From Saturnia japonica (Eukaryota; Arthropoda; Insecta; Lepidoptera; Saturniidae), in contig CM065320.1 in the NCBI GenBank assembly GCA_033032175.1, positions 186,001 through 250,000 on the forward strand: 64,000 bases of DNA, read 5' to 3'. The notes beneath the pieces were generated by a model. That model saw only the letters and a list, made by a program, of their open reading frames with translations, did not search any database and was not told the DNA's origin. Both the position numbers and the translations under genes were made by a program. Each line of letters begins with the position of its first letter. Position 1 is the first letter of the stretch. Positions 27,101 through 42,100 of the stretch are shown here, piece by piece.

Positions 27101-30100
27101 TAAATACAATCTCTTTTTCTTGAAACGGTTTTGAATTGATTGCTAATTTCAATACAAATCTCTTCGATAAAAATCATTGACCACCTATGTGTATTATTAA
27201 AAAAAATATTTTAAAGATTTATTTGTATTATTTTTTTATTATATATTATGTCACACTTCTTTTGTCTCCAGTAATGGACGTTTCATGGGAAGCTTTTCAT
27301 GTATAATTTTTTATGATTATAAACGCGGGTTAGCATTCAAGGAATCTCACGAAAAATTACAAGTGGCTTTTGCAGTGTTTGCTCCTTCGTTAGCAACAGT
27401 TAATTATTGGATTCGCGAATTTAAACGTGTTCGAGAGAACCTTATGATCGATGATCTGGCCGACCAACAACTGCAGTAACTCATTAAAATGTCATCAGGA
27501 TAGAGTGGCTATTGCGGGAGAATATAAACATTACACACCGAGAGATTAAGATTGAATCACAGGCAGTTTCCATCATCCTACATGAAAACCTTAAAGTTAG
27601 GAAGCTTGCTTAGCGATGGATACCTCATTTTCTCACCGAATAACAAAAATCCAGTCGTGTTGATTGGTGCAAATTTATGCTAGTAAAGTTTGAAGAAGGA
27701 ATTTCGCAAAACGTATCCTACATCCTCATAACTGACGAAGCTTGTATCTACAGCTACGATCCTCTCACGAAGCACGCAATGGTTGTTTGAAGAAGACGAG
27801 TTGTCCAAAAAAGTTGTTCACGGTTGAAGCGTTAATAAACGAATGATACGGTTTTTTTTCGGCGCTGTGGACCAGTAGCAGTAATTCCGCTAGAAGATCG
27901 TAGAATGGTATTGGGAAGTTTGTCTGCTTTAAGATTTCAGGGAGTTGAATAGCGAGCGACCAAGGGGCGGTGCCCGTGGCATTCTTTTTCACCAAGATAA
28001 CGCGCCCGCTCACACAGCTGCTAGAACCATGGACTGTTTGAATACTTCCCCATCCTCTGTACAACCCAGATTTATCTCCATGCGTTTTTTTAATTTTACA
28101 AGGTAAAACAATGCTTCGTGGTTGAAAATTTAACACTGCAGAAGTGACCGGGGAAGAATTTCGGCGGTTATTTTTCGACCACACGCATATACATTTTTTA
28201 AATGTTTCGAAAGCTGGTTCACCCGAATGCATAAGTATATTGGAGTTAGGGGAGAATATTTTGCAAAGTTATAAATAACCTTTATTCATATTCTATTTTT
28301 CATTTCACTAATAATTTTTTGGAATAACCCACCTATAACATAGATGTAACTTAGAGCAAGAGAAAATAAAATTAACCTTAGAAAAAAGTAATAATAGAAA
28401 AGTAGTTTCTTGACTAACAGATCACTAGTAAAAGTAAATATTTACCGCTTCGGTGTGAATGGGATGTACGGCAAACAAGATGGCGGCGACGAAACTTGCG
28501 AACTCCGGCAGAAACATCGCGCACACCCTGTAACAAACAATAAGTAGGTCAGCTGTAATACAAACCGGTAGGCAGAATATTGTGTCGAGTCCTGTGTTTG
28601 ATAGTTTTAATTGTGGAGGTAGGGTCTTGTCGCCATTGTAAAGTTAATCATTTTATAGCCGTCCCCTATGTGGGTGACTCGTAAATACTCTGTATTGTTT
28701 TGTCACGATACAATCTTGAAATTATATGTTTTAGTTTTTATACTTAACTGTGTCCCACGGTTTCACCTGTGTTAAATTTATTCGAATAACTCTCCACCGT
28801 GCGCGCTTTTGACAACGCACCCTTGTAACCTACCGTTGTTCTCACTTTCCGTACTTGCTACAGCTTGCTCTTTAGTGTCATAGTGTGAAGTTCTATAGAG
28901 CTCCTATATACCTTCGTCAATAAATAGGCTATACAATGCAAAAAGAGTTTTTAAATCAGACTGGTAGGTCCAGAGATTATCTCGTTCAAACAAACAAACA
29001 ATCTCTTGAACTTTATAATATTATAAAAAATTATAGCTTAGAATTTATACACGCTGTATACAAGAACAATATTTTCTGTCACTAATATGTATCCCCTACT
29101 TAATTATGGGAATATCCATTTGATGATCAATTTGGTGATTTGATTTTGATGAGGCATCTATTATTTTACGAACAAATTTTATTAATTAGAACGTGCATTT
29201 ATTTGGCGATAGTTAAACATTTTTACATATATAGTTAAACATTTTTTTATTTATATATTATACCTAGGTACTGATGTATTATGCAATCATTTAAACCCAC
29301 ATTGACGGAGTTGCATGCAAAACAATTTCCCCCTGGACTATGGATCGCGAGCTCTAGAAAGTGATTCTCTATTATAATATGATTTCACTTTCATGTATTC
29401 TTTCATAGAGAGGCTTATTGTGTGGCTCGAATTTCTACGTATAAGGAAATTAGCCAGTTCGTGACTTAATTGCGGCAACTTTGAGCATGTTGCCATGCTT
29501 TCGCGGGTGAGTGCCTTAAGCGCTCGCCCCGAAGACCGGTGAAGCTGTAAAGCCGACTGAGGCTTCAGAGCCCCTATGGCTAACAGTATAGTTAGATAGA
29601 AAAAAAGCTTATTGTGTGAGGCACAATCGATTTGAACTTTTTAGCGATTTTTACAGGTTTTTAGCATGTGATCACTATCTCACGTGACTTGAAGATAACA
29701 CGATAACTACGGCAAAGGAAACATATAGGTGCTTAGTTTCAAGTTTTCATCTTGTAGTTGGTATTTAGTCAAGCAGGTATTAAAAAATCCCTACGTTTCT
29801 CTCACCGAAAACTCAGGCATTTGTAGGATTCAAACCAACGTTGATCGACGAGAAGGTTGTAACGTCATCATCCCCCCTGGCTGCTCATTTTTACTAACAG
29901 AATTTTCAACTTAGAAATCTTATTGTGTACTGTAAAGCCTTAAATATACTAATACTAAGCCATTTCTAGGTCAGTGTTGGTTTAAGTAGGAGAAGCTGTT
30001 TTGCTTGAGCGGCGGAAACTTTTGCGGTTTCATTTCACACGCACGGATGTCGGACACGCAGGCGGGACGACTACTACATTGTCAGATTCTAGTTTATATA

Positions 30101-33100
30101 GTAGGGTTTTATTACTAAAAGCGCTTGAATTATAATGACATAAACTTAGGTAGGCCTTGTTTTAGGATTTAGAACACCGTGGGGATTAAAGATATGAATA
30201 GTGGTTGTTAGCTAAATATATATTAAGGACTAAATTGTGAATACGCTTTAGAAACTAAAACCAAGGGCGTAAAGGTAAATATCTAAATTAGATTACAAAT
30301 GTAGTTTATTTATGTAATAGGAGAAAAAAAGCTTTGAAGGCATTGAGGTATTATGTACTTAATACCTCAATGTTAGAAGGTAATAAAATATAAAATTAAG
30401 ATAGGTCAACTTTAAAGTAGAGAGCTATTTTTGAAATAATCGGAGTTACTTTGAAATTTATGAAGATACTAGTTGTGCCTCACGGTTTACCGCGTGTTCA
30501 ACCTCCATCAACTTTCCACCGCACCACCGCCGCCAACGCATCTCTATAGTCTATCGTTGATTTCACTTTACGTATTTTTCTACAGCTTACTTGATGCCAG
30601 CCAAATCACTTGATGTTCATGGTTACAGCTCAGCTCTTTATGGTCGAAGCGTGAAGTTATATAGCCTATACCCATCCTCAATAAATTAGGCTATAAAATA
30701 CAATTTTTGTTTGCTCAGTTCTCGTCGGCCAGCTCAGGTTATGTAGTCACACGGCGACTACTACAGTACTATAGTCATAAATCCGAGCCAAGTGTTACTA
30801 ATTTAAATTTTCCATTATCTCATAAACTGTATCTAAATACCATGCTATAAAATACACAGTTTAACTTAATAAAATTGTCGTTTAAATTGACTTTTGTTCC
30901 TAAGGAATGTTATGCCATTCCTAAAAATAATGCTCATAAAACACTTTCTAATTTAAATTGGCTACAGAATTATAATAGGTTGCGAAAAAAGTTTCTTCGC
31001 ATTTTTATATGAAAACTCAAGACATTTTTTTCAAAATTTATTTACAGTGTATATGTGCCGTTTTGTTCGATGACTATCTGCCATTTTGTAGGTAGAGACA
31101 TGATCCCGTTGCTGTAGAAACTTTGGGACTTCTGATCAAAAGAAACGCGACAAATAGTTTTGACAGTCCTCTCTTGATGTTAACCTTACAGAACCTAAAG
31201 AATTCTGAAGAGACCGAAACAGGTGAAAATCTGAAAGTGCAAGGTCAGGGCTATATGGTGGACGCACTAACACCTCCCTGCCAAACTCTCTTAATTTTTG
31301 CTGAGTGGCTAAAGATGTGTGTGGTCTAGCGTTATCGTGATGAAAGACCACACCCTTCCTGTTGATCAATTCCGGCCGTTTTCTCTCAACAGCTTCCTTT
31401 AATCTCATCAGTTGTTAGCAGTAGAGATCCGAATTGTTGGTTTCGCCGGGCGGTAAAAGCTCATAATGAACAATGCCCTTCCAGTCCCACCATACACACA
31501 GCATCACCTTATTTAGAGTTAGCCCTGGTTTAGCCCCAGTCTGTGAAGCCTGACCGATCTTAGACCACGACCATTTTCGCGCGTTCTTGTCGTACATGAT
31601 CCACTTTTCATCGCCAGTTATCAATCTCTTTAAAAACGGCTCGATTTCATTACGTCTCAACAATTAATCGCAAATGAGTACACGGTTCATTAGGTTTCTT
31701 TCAGTGAGCTCGTGTGGCACCCAAATATTGAGCTCTTTGGTATAGCCAGCTTTTTTCAAATAGGGTTAAAACTATTTTGTAGTCAATTTCCAGTTCTTCA
31801 GCTACATTTTAACTACTGATATGCCGATCTTGCTCCACTTTTTCAAAAATGGCGTTCATTTTATTCCTAACAGGCCGACCAGAACGAGGTGCATCTTTAA
31901 CATCAAAATTTCCGGACTGAAAACGTTTGAACCAACTTTGTGCTACTCTTACTGACACTGCATTAGGTCCATAAACATCACTAATTTTTTTTCGCTGCTT
32001 GAGTTGTATTTTTGCCTTTTCTGTAATAATATTTTAAAATGTACAAAATTTCATCATTAGATTCACTCATTTTTACAAAAAGAAAAATAGCGGGAAACAA
32101 CTTTTTTAATTTTATTTTTAATGTAACCTTTTTAATGTTACCAAAACCAGCCAGATACAAATAGTACATCCAAAGAAATTTTATAACAAGTTTATACCTA
32201 CGTTATTCGAAAATACTTTTTCCCCGACCTAATATAACATTTTTTTAATTCTCACTGATAGTTCCCAAGATAAGCACGTTCAAACAAACGAAACATAAAA
32301 ACGATCTCATGAGCGTTATAATACTATGTAGTATGTATTGTTCATGTAACGTAGCTATCGTCGCCAGTAGACATCTTTACAGTTCGAAATGCGGGCATCC
32401 AATGACAATAATCAGGTAAGTTTTGCCTTCCCTGGTGACGTCACAGCACGGCTGGTCGTCTGCAACTACTCGTAGAGATGAAACAACGGCTAATTGAGAC
32501 TAACGGGACGGAGGCACTTGCGACTTGTGACAACTAACTTCTGCTGGAATTAAGGCACTCGTTAGCGACTTTTTGCAAAACTGGCGAAATCTCTCGCGAA
32601 GTTAGTTGAAAAACATTTATCGATAGTTTATTCCCAGAGCGCTTTCGTAACGACCATCTCCGGCGACTCAATACGTGTTCGCTATCTGGTATTTATTTTC
32701 TGCACTATTTATACATTTTTAATATAAGCTATTTAATCACTACACCCTTTAAGTAATTAACACAATTATTATTAGAAAAATATTTTCTCATAAAAATAAT
32801 AAATGCATTATCTATAAAAGTATACTAGCTGTGACTCGCTGATTCACCTTTCTAGATAAATAGGCTATAGAATACAAAAAGATATTTTCAAATGTTACTG
32901 GTACTTCCAGATATTACAAGTCGCGGGCTTAACCTAGTAATATTATCTTGTCATTAGAAACTGCAAGTAAAAGTTTTGAAGCAAATTTGGCTCAGTGGTA
33001 GCTTGTGCTATCGCGTCGTTCACCGTGAGTTTGAATCCGAGCCTGAGCTTACGGTGAAAGAAAACATCGTGATGATACCATAGCATGGTGGACAGCTTTT

Positions 33101-36100
33101 TGTAATGCCCGCCTGGCTAGCTACCAGCATCAAGTTGAAAATCTGTCGCAAAGTACCAATCATCTGAGAGCCAGTCTTCCACTAGGCTAGTGTTTACCAT
33201 CTTGGGCCACATCGTCACTAAGATCAGGTGAGATCGTGGCCACAAAGCTAAACCTATAAACGATAAAAAAGTGTTTCAAAACATTAAATACTTAGTAAAA
33301 ATTTATGTAAAAGTGAAATGATTTGGAAAGGAGAGTTTAACGAAATCCATACATGTTTTAAAGGTATTTTAAAATCTTGTTGAGATAAGCCACATAATGC
33401 ATTATATTTTTACTGGATTTAAAATACTTACTCATTTCACACATCGAATGGTACAGACAAATCATGTTATGAATACGAATGTAACTAATTTACATATAAA
33501 ATGAAGAGTGAAACATTCACGATGTAGAATAAATCGTTTGTAATCCTTATTTTACACTCTGAAAAAAATTGGGTTGATCCCGAAGATATAATTTGACAAT
33601 ATAAAATACAAAAAAAATTGATCAACGTTTCATTTGAATTTAGATTCGTCACGTAGCGTGGATGTGTAATGAAAAATATCGTAAGCAAGTATTGGAGTAC
33701 ATTATTGGAGCCTTAGAATTCTGATTAAAGCAGTTTTAATATATTCCTTTTAACTATAATAATTTTCAATGATAAATATTATATCGTTTTCTTCTTATAA
33801 GTAGGTAGAGTACTTTCAACCGTTTCCAACGCCACTTCGAAGTTATCATCTGTGTAACTACAAAACATATTTCGAGTATTCAGATTTCCTCACGGTTCTT
33901 CTTCCCTGCAATGGCCAACTTTTTTTGATTCGTATTTAACTCGACAAATAGTCAGATTTTGTACCAAATGGTTAAAATCATGGCCAATGCGTTTTTTGAC
34001 TCATAGATAAGACAACCAATTGTCAAATATGTGACAATTGTATGAAAATTAAAACGCTCGGCTTGGACTATAACTATTGGTTACTATTTTAAGTATAGTT
34101 AATCTGATTCATGGTTAAAGTGACTTTTACTATGAATCAAAACACTGGGACTTAGAAATAATATTAATTAACATTTTTGAAAGCATGTGAAGTCCAAAAA
34201 ATTCGTTGGTACATGATGATAAGCGAGAACTTTAGCTATATATAGTAAGTCTACTATAATTATAACAAATGAAACATCTATATACGAATATATTTTTAGT
34301 ATAATAACAAACATGAAAACTCCATTATTACGTCTCCATGACGACATGTTTTATTTGTAAGTTAAGGTTGATTTTAATAGAATAATACTATTTTAGCTAG
34401 CAAAGAATCTTAAGTTCTAAAATTCTGAATCTAAATACAAAATTTGAAATGAACAAAGTATTTTTAGTAAATAATTAAGTTGCAAGTTCATATTTATTAA
34501 ATATAACACCATAACATTTCTAGTTGAATATTGTACTTACAAATGATACCTAATGGCAAATAAGTTAACAGAGTGTATTTAAGTATTAAGAAAACAAGCT
34601 ACTTTGGATCATAAAAGTTTTAAAATAAAGACTTTTTCATATTTTAAAGTGCTTTTTGAATTTTCATGAAACTTGCTTTTATTATTATGAAATTATTGCG
34701 TATTTTTATACATTATCTAAGTTTTATCATGCAGACGATCGATTTGCTAACCCGTAACCATGCATAGACCATAATATTCTATATCTATAAGCTGATTTGG
34801 CTTCAGTGAGTGAATGTATCTATGTAGCATAAACGTAGCGGTATCGTAGCACTTGTTAGAGTTGTAGCGCTCGTTATCTTTTGACTGATAAGCGCTTTTC
34901 CAACGAATTTACAATGTTAAAAGCAACCATTACTATTATAATATACTAGCTGTGGCCGCGGCTTCCTTCGACTAACTATTGATTACGAAGATAACGTGTT
35001 TTTTTTTAATTGATAAGGGCAAGTATCTAAGTAGTAAAACAAAAAAACAAAAATTGATCAAAATCTATCCAGTTGTGTTTGCGTGATGCGCGCACAATAG
35101 CAAACCTCATTTTATTTATATTGATAAATTTTTTTTTTCTTATATATTTTACTTAAAATTAATTAATTAATACAATTTTTATATTTCTATACACCTGTAA
35201 AATTAACTCTAGATTTGTCATCTAACCTCTTCGTTACTATTTACCGTCTCTCATACTGTACTCGTGAGAATATAATATAATCAGAAAAAATAGCAAATTA
35301 AATCTTTGGCAAAGTACTATGTATAATCTTCACTAAAGTAAAAAAATATTATACAGCTCAAGAGATTGTTTGTTTGAATGTACTAATCTTTAGAACTACT
35401 AGTGAAATTTGTAAAATTATTTTTGGATTTTATAACCTATTTATTCATAAATGTAATAGGCTATATAACTTTACGCTGTGGCCCTAAGGAGCGGAGCAGT
35501 AATAATAAACGTCAAGCGATCTGGCTAGCTGTAAGCAAGTACGGGAAGTGAGAACAACAGTAAGATAAACGGGTACGCTGGCAGTGACGCGGTGGACAGT
35601 TTTTCGAATAAATTTAACACAGCTGAAGCCTAGGAGTACAGCTAGTATATTATAATGATATTTGTTTATTCAAGCCGCGCAAAAGGTTACAAAACGTAAA
35701 CAACAACTTTTTGTTTGAAACAGCAAAACTGATAAGCAATCTTGAACGGCGTCTACGTTATTAGCGCGCTAGCTATCATTATCATTTTTCATACTAAACA
35801 GGGGAATAAAGTGGAAATATTCTTGTAAATAATACAGAACAGTTTAGAAAAAGGTCTCGTTGCCGAGAAACAATCTCGTAATTGAAGCTAGCGGTTTAAT
35901 GAACGATGAAAAAATATTATCATAGTTTACATTGCATTTTTTTCTATAAACTATGCTGAAGTTTTTAAAACTGTATAAGTGTCAATAACAGTTTTTTTTA
36001 ATAGTAGCATGGTAAAGTAGTGGCGATTGGTGGTTTGGTGGTTTATCACCACGTACATGGTGGTCGCGACCCAGTTGGGTACAAATCCCTACCACGCCGC

Positions 36101-39100
36101 TTGATTTCTGGATATACACCGGGTGTATAGTGATCGCGATCTAGTCTTCTTCTTATTTTTATTGAATGGCAATTTTGTTCTTACATAATTGTGTCAAAGT
36201 CACGTATATAGAATATTGTTACAACCTGTTACAACCCGATTGAAAAGATAGAGAAAATCCTGTTCCCGAAATATCTCGAAGCAACTAGATATTTCTCAGA
36301 ACATCGAAATAATGTTCGCGTCGTAAATAGCCGCGGCACACGTGTGTGTAAACATCGCAGTTTACTCACATATGTATAGGGCTTATCGCCTCGATTACAT
36401 CATCGAGTAGACATTGAAACTAAACATCAAGAAAAGTCGCGACGCCTCACGATGTTTCTGCGATCGTTTAGTGTAGGTATATAAGCGACTCAGGCGCGGC
36501 ACCAAGCAGTTCAGTTTTGAAATAATAAAGCGATAAAAGGAAGCGAAACCACAGTGTAATAAATAACAGTGTTGTGAATTCGTGTAATTTGTAACTGTGT
36601 GGAATCACATCAATCAACGACATTTTTAATACCCACGGGTTTAACAATATTAATCCAATTGTTATTGTCTTGCAATACTTAAAACTCATTATACATCATC
36701 ATTATACCTAGTATATAGTAGTGGTAGTGGTTGTAAGCGCGACTGCTATGCTCGAGGTCCTGGATTCGATTCCCAGGTCGAACAAAGTGTTATTGGGTTT
36801 TTCTATGAAATTCTCAGTAGCAGCTCAGAGTTTGGCTTTGTGCCCGATTAATGGCAATAGCCTCGCCCTCTATATGGGACCTAAAACATACAAACGAACT
36901 GTGGGTATACATTTAGAACACCTTTGCCTAACGCTTTGGGAATACAGGCGTGATGGTATGTTAAATTATGGTAATATTCAAACATAGTTTGAACAGGACG
37001 GCGGCTCCATTGTCAAAAATTTCAGGGAGTTATTGTGTCAGCATGTTCCCAATTATTACTTATAATTTACTTCACTTTTGCACAATAACCAAACTACATC
37101 ACGTAAAATGCGAAAAATTCCCGCAATCTAGTTGGAAACACAATCAGAACCACCCAGAAAATTTTTACTTAATCGTAAAATTTTTATAAACAACTATAAG
37201 AAGTATAAGTTGCAGTAAGTTAAAAAATTGCATTTAGGAAATTGGAGGTTATAGAACATTCACGATTACCATCATTTTATTAAAATGTTTTAGATATATT
37301 AAAACGTCCAACGATAAAGTTTCGAGCCTGTTAGCGGCGTGTACACCATCTAGTTCGGACTTTGCACTTAAATTTTTGACAGCGCGTATCCGAGCGGGCC
37401 GAGTTTGCAACGATGCCTCGCTGAAAACCGAGTGAGTTCATGTCAACAACCTAACGAACCGTTAACTATATCATCATATACAAATTCTGTTTGCATAAGT
37501 TTTGATGATTAATCATAATATCTAAGAAATGTGTAGCATTATTTTATAAATTTTATTGTGTATATGTATAGATTACGTTAACGTTAGGCCATAGTTAGAA
37601 GTTTTGATACTTTAAAAAACTCTCAAAGGTTTTGATTTTCATTGTTGTAAATTTTGGTGCTCGTATATTTCTGCCAGAAGATGTATAACATGTATGTATA
37701 GGATAGGCAACGAATCGTTTGATAGTATTTAAAAGTATCAAAACTTATACTACATAGACTTTTGATGTTATATCTATTGGTGAACAATTTATTTTGAAGA
37801 ATTACTAATGATTATTTTACATAGATAACAAAGAACTAAATAATAAATAGATTACAAAGTAAACATATTTTCGTTATATATGAATGCCCTTAATACATAA
37901 TATTACACATGTGGGTAAGTATTTACTTGTATATAACAAGATATAAGGCTAATGGGCAATAAATACATATAGACTTGTTGTGTGCCTGCGAACGTTCCGC
38001 TTAACCACAACACAATCAATCAAGTCGACACAACGTATTCATTGCCGATCTGTTTCCGAATTAAATCACGCCCACGAGCAATACCTACTTACATTAATAT
38101 GATTACAATGTAGTTAAATTAGCAAGGTCATGAGAAATGTGTATATTTTAATACATTTGATGTATTTTTTCTTTTGTTACTTTCGCTCGATTGAAACAGG
38201 TTCCGAGTTGAAAGTTGTCAATAAAGGAATAATAGAGTTTAGTTTAAAGTTTAGTTTTTATAAAATTTAACGGGCATAATATATCTCAAATACAATGTAT
38301 AGATAATAGGAAACCTTTGTAGTGCATTATGATTTGTACACCACCTATCAGTAATAGAAAGAAGACAAATTATCATCACAAATCATTTAGCTTCATCATT
38401 TCGCACTTGCGGACTTGTCGAACTACTCTCAATTTTATCCTCTACTAAATGCGAAGTAATATACATATATACATAACTTAAAAATACTATAATAATATAA
38501 ATTATAATTAATATATTTAATTTATATAGGCTCGCCCCCTAATTACATGGGACCTAAAAATATATCTGGTGAACTGTGGGTGTACATTAGTACACCTCTG
38601 CCTAACCCTTTGGGGATAAAGGCGTAATAGCATGTTATGTTATATTATTATTATAGTAATAATTTGTAAATATTGCTCATCAAGGTCACCGCATCCGCAT
38701 TATAACGCACCCAAGGGTGTATAATTAACAAATGGCATTATTATTTTCACAACAACGATACTCTTCCATTATGAGTAAATTAATTAATTATATTCAGTAA
38801 TTAATTACTCACACGAAGATAAGACAAAAGGTTGGGGTAATTAAGGGCGGAGTTATGACATAGGCAGCGCTCTAAGAGCGCTATGAAAAACTAATTTAAC
38901 TCTGCGGTAAAAAGTTTTGTACCGACTCTCTCTTTGTAGGGTATTTCGCTTCATTACGTTATGAATGGCTTTCGTGTCTTTCGTAATTCTGTTGTTTGCC
39001 CATTCCTTAACTCCGGCTTACGAATTTATTATATTTTCGGAGCTGTGGGCGTTAAATTGTTAGTTTTTTTCCCCTGTAATACAACGTGTTAATAACAAAC

Positions 39101-42100
39101 CTTGTTTCGTAGCTTTAAGTTTTCATAAAGTAATATTTTGCGAACGCGACTCTTGTTTGAAAATGGAATATTTTTAAGAGCTACATTATTCTATCTTTAA
39201 ATTTTGATTGCTTGCAGCTTGTCTAAAGTTCAGTAAGCTTTGATGAACTTATGCATTCTCGTCTTTTTAGTTTAGAGTATTTATTAAAAATATTTTAGTA
39301 GTTCCAAAATAATTATATTCAACAAGAATATCTATATTAACGTTTGCGACTGAATCGCGAAAAATATGCATATGGTAGGTAATAAGCCCGTCACATTTAC
39401 TCTATTTTGATTTGTCGCGTTTGCCAAGAGGTTTGGCGGACTGCAGATCTCTCGGTGGTCACCGTTGTATTAGAATTTACTGTGAATATCATTAGGCACA
39501 GTGCTGCAACTTTATCGTAATAGTACAAAAAAAAGTGTGCGTTAAGGGAAGTGTAGTCAGTCAGGTACGAGGTTACAAAAAATAAAATAAGTATTATTTA
39601 AAAATCAGTTATTTATGTACTAAATAAAATAACTGATAAAACATTAAATTACTGAACGCGTTCCTATGTCGCGAGAACACTTTGAAGGGCCCGCCTAAAG
39701 TGCAAGGTTTTGTTGTTATACAAACAGCCTCGCAAAATGCTCATGTTTGCTCGAATCTCGATACTCGCACGCACACACACACACAGTCGTATGGAGGGGG
39801 CATAACGCTTTTTCTTTACATGACGATTTGTAACAAGTCAACTCCTTTTATTTTCTCAACGTGGAGAAACCCTACTCACTAAAACTTCACGGTGTTCCAT
39901 CCACTGCCGTAAAGGGACGGCGCGGGACCGCTAGTAGCATTAAGCCGCGTTGTCCCGGTGGCCGGTCTGGTTAAATTTCGGGCCTTGGCCTACAAGAGAC
40001 AGTTCGGTACAACCGTAATTGTCTCCCCGTCCGCAGAACCAGTGCAATGGGAAAACGCCCCACCCCCGTCTCTCCTGGTTTGGCTAGGGCGGAAGAAGAC
40101 GAGCAAAACGCCCCCTCCTAACACCCATTCATCTACAGCGGAGAGGACCGCTATGAGGATCCTCTCCGCGAGCCCTCCGCGCGGTCTCCTTCTACGACAT
40201 CACGTCCTCGCAACATGGCTCTCAACACGCTCGGCAGTGAGAGATCTACCTCTACCACCGCGGCGCTGCCCATCCCAAGCAGCACACTTCGAAAGAGTTG
40301 AGCGTAAAATCTATGGCCACCAAACGAAACGTCAGAGAGCCCTTCTCCCTTTGAACCAACTGACCGAGGACGGCGTCTACGGTATAACGTACATAGCACT
40401 CATCTTTATCTTGAAAACCTCTCCGCTCTCCTTCCTCACCACCGTATACTAGTAAACGGTGGCGAGTACCGCCACCTCCAGCTATCACAGCGGGTAGAGA
40501 AGTGTCGACGCAATCCTCTTTATTCGTGAACAGGGCTACGACTAGGGTATCATCCGCGTAGCAAATGATGCGCACTTCCGTAGGAAGTGTAGCTCGGAGC
40601 ACCCAGTCTTAGCCCAAGTTCCACAGAAGCAGCCCCAACACCGACCCTTGTGGAACTCCGCACTCTAACCGACGTTGAATCTAAACACCCTGACTGTCCA
40701 TGAAAGAAAACCTCCTGTTCAATAGCTTCTGCAGTTACAGGGGTATTCCATAATACTGGAGCGCCTCTAGTATGACTCCATACGGCAAGCTATTGAAAGC
40801 ATTGGCAATGTCTAATGACACTGCCAACAACCATTTCCTCTTGGTTGTCTCCATAGACAGCTTATTTAGGGTTGTCAGGATATGAACTCTTGAACATCCA
40901 ATCTTGAACTTAAACTGCTCTTCCGACCCAATTCCCTTATATGCCAGGTGACACGGGAAGGCACAATTCTTACTAATAACTTCACCGTGTTATCCAGTAA
41001 CACAAGGAACCGATATGTAGACGGACAGTCCGGGGGAAGGGCCTCGTTCGCGAGAAGGTTTAGCCTCCTTTCTTTCGACGGCTTAGATGTTCTAGCATCA
41101 GCCCCAGAACTTGGCCTGGAAACCAATCTGAGCCAGGCGCTCACCTCTTAGTGCGGAGGCACTCTGTCACCAGATCTATCTCTTCCTCAGTCTCAGGCTA
41201 GGGAACAACTTTCCCACAACCCTATGTAGGACTTCCGATTGTAGAATCTCAATCAATGGGGGCGCATAGCACCGGAATTTATTCCTGGCCGTTTGATACG
41301 GGCGCCCCATGGATTTTTCTTCAGCGTCCTCAAGAGCTTCTCCTAGCCCTCCTCCTTGGCGACTGATAGATACCTGTAGATACTTTTAAAAAATACCTGT
41401 AGGCCATATACCATATAGTCGGGCCATCTCCCCGAGTTCCTGGAACCTGGACGCCAATAAGTAAATACTTCCCATACCAGGGTTTGGCGATCGCCAACTC
41501 TAAACGATAGCCGCCTCCTCCACTAATTCAGTTTTGCGACGGCTAAGGACCCATCAAGGGCACGCTGCGCCTTCACTGGGACGGGTTCGCAAAACATCTG
41601 GACAGGCGGAGAACTCAAATCTAATATAAGAGGTCTTATTAGGTCTCCACCTCTTTCAAAACCCACCAAACATGAAAACAGCGTGCAACAGACGGCGTGG
41701 CTTGATTTATGAGCATTTTTTAAGGCATGGCATATTAATCCTTACAAACAAATTTACTTCATCATAAAGACAATTTTATGAAATTAAACTTTGCCCTATA
41801 TAGCATGTTAGTTGGACACATAGTTTAGGAGATAATGGAAAATTAAAATAATTTAACACTCGCCTCCAGTCTATGATTATACTGTAAGCTACACGGGTGG
41901 GTTGGCGGTGCGACGCGATGTTTGTTGGATAAAATTAGAACGGGTGAAACCGTGGGGCACAACAAGTCTTAAATAAAACAATTTCAAAAGTTAAGTCAAC
42001 ATTTTGTAAGAAACAATCTTATAAATTTATTTTCTCGATGATTTTAATACTTTTTGCTTAAGTCTTGTGTAAGAAAAACCTTGTTCATTTAATGCTTTTA

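Noticed and set aside
32985..33060. tRNA gene, from the A-box and B-box-like motifs
   Set aside because: No acceptor stem or anticodon arm can be closed, and a SINE body follows.
36721..36987. 88-codon plus-strand frame downstream of the promoter-like module as its gene
   Set aside because: The frame coincides with a tRNA-headed SINE copy and is not conserved coding sequence.
38867..38883. Perfect palindrome AGCGCTCTAAGAGCGCT as a terminator or operator
   Set aside because: The genome is an animal one and a single short palindrome in 64 kb is expected by chance.
39958..40452. 164-codon plus-strand frame as a Pro/Ser/Arg-rich protein
   Set aside because: It is antisense to the R1-type reverse transcriptase relic.
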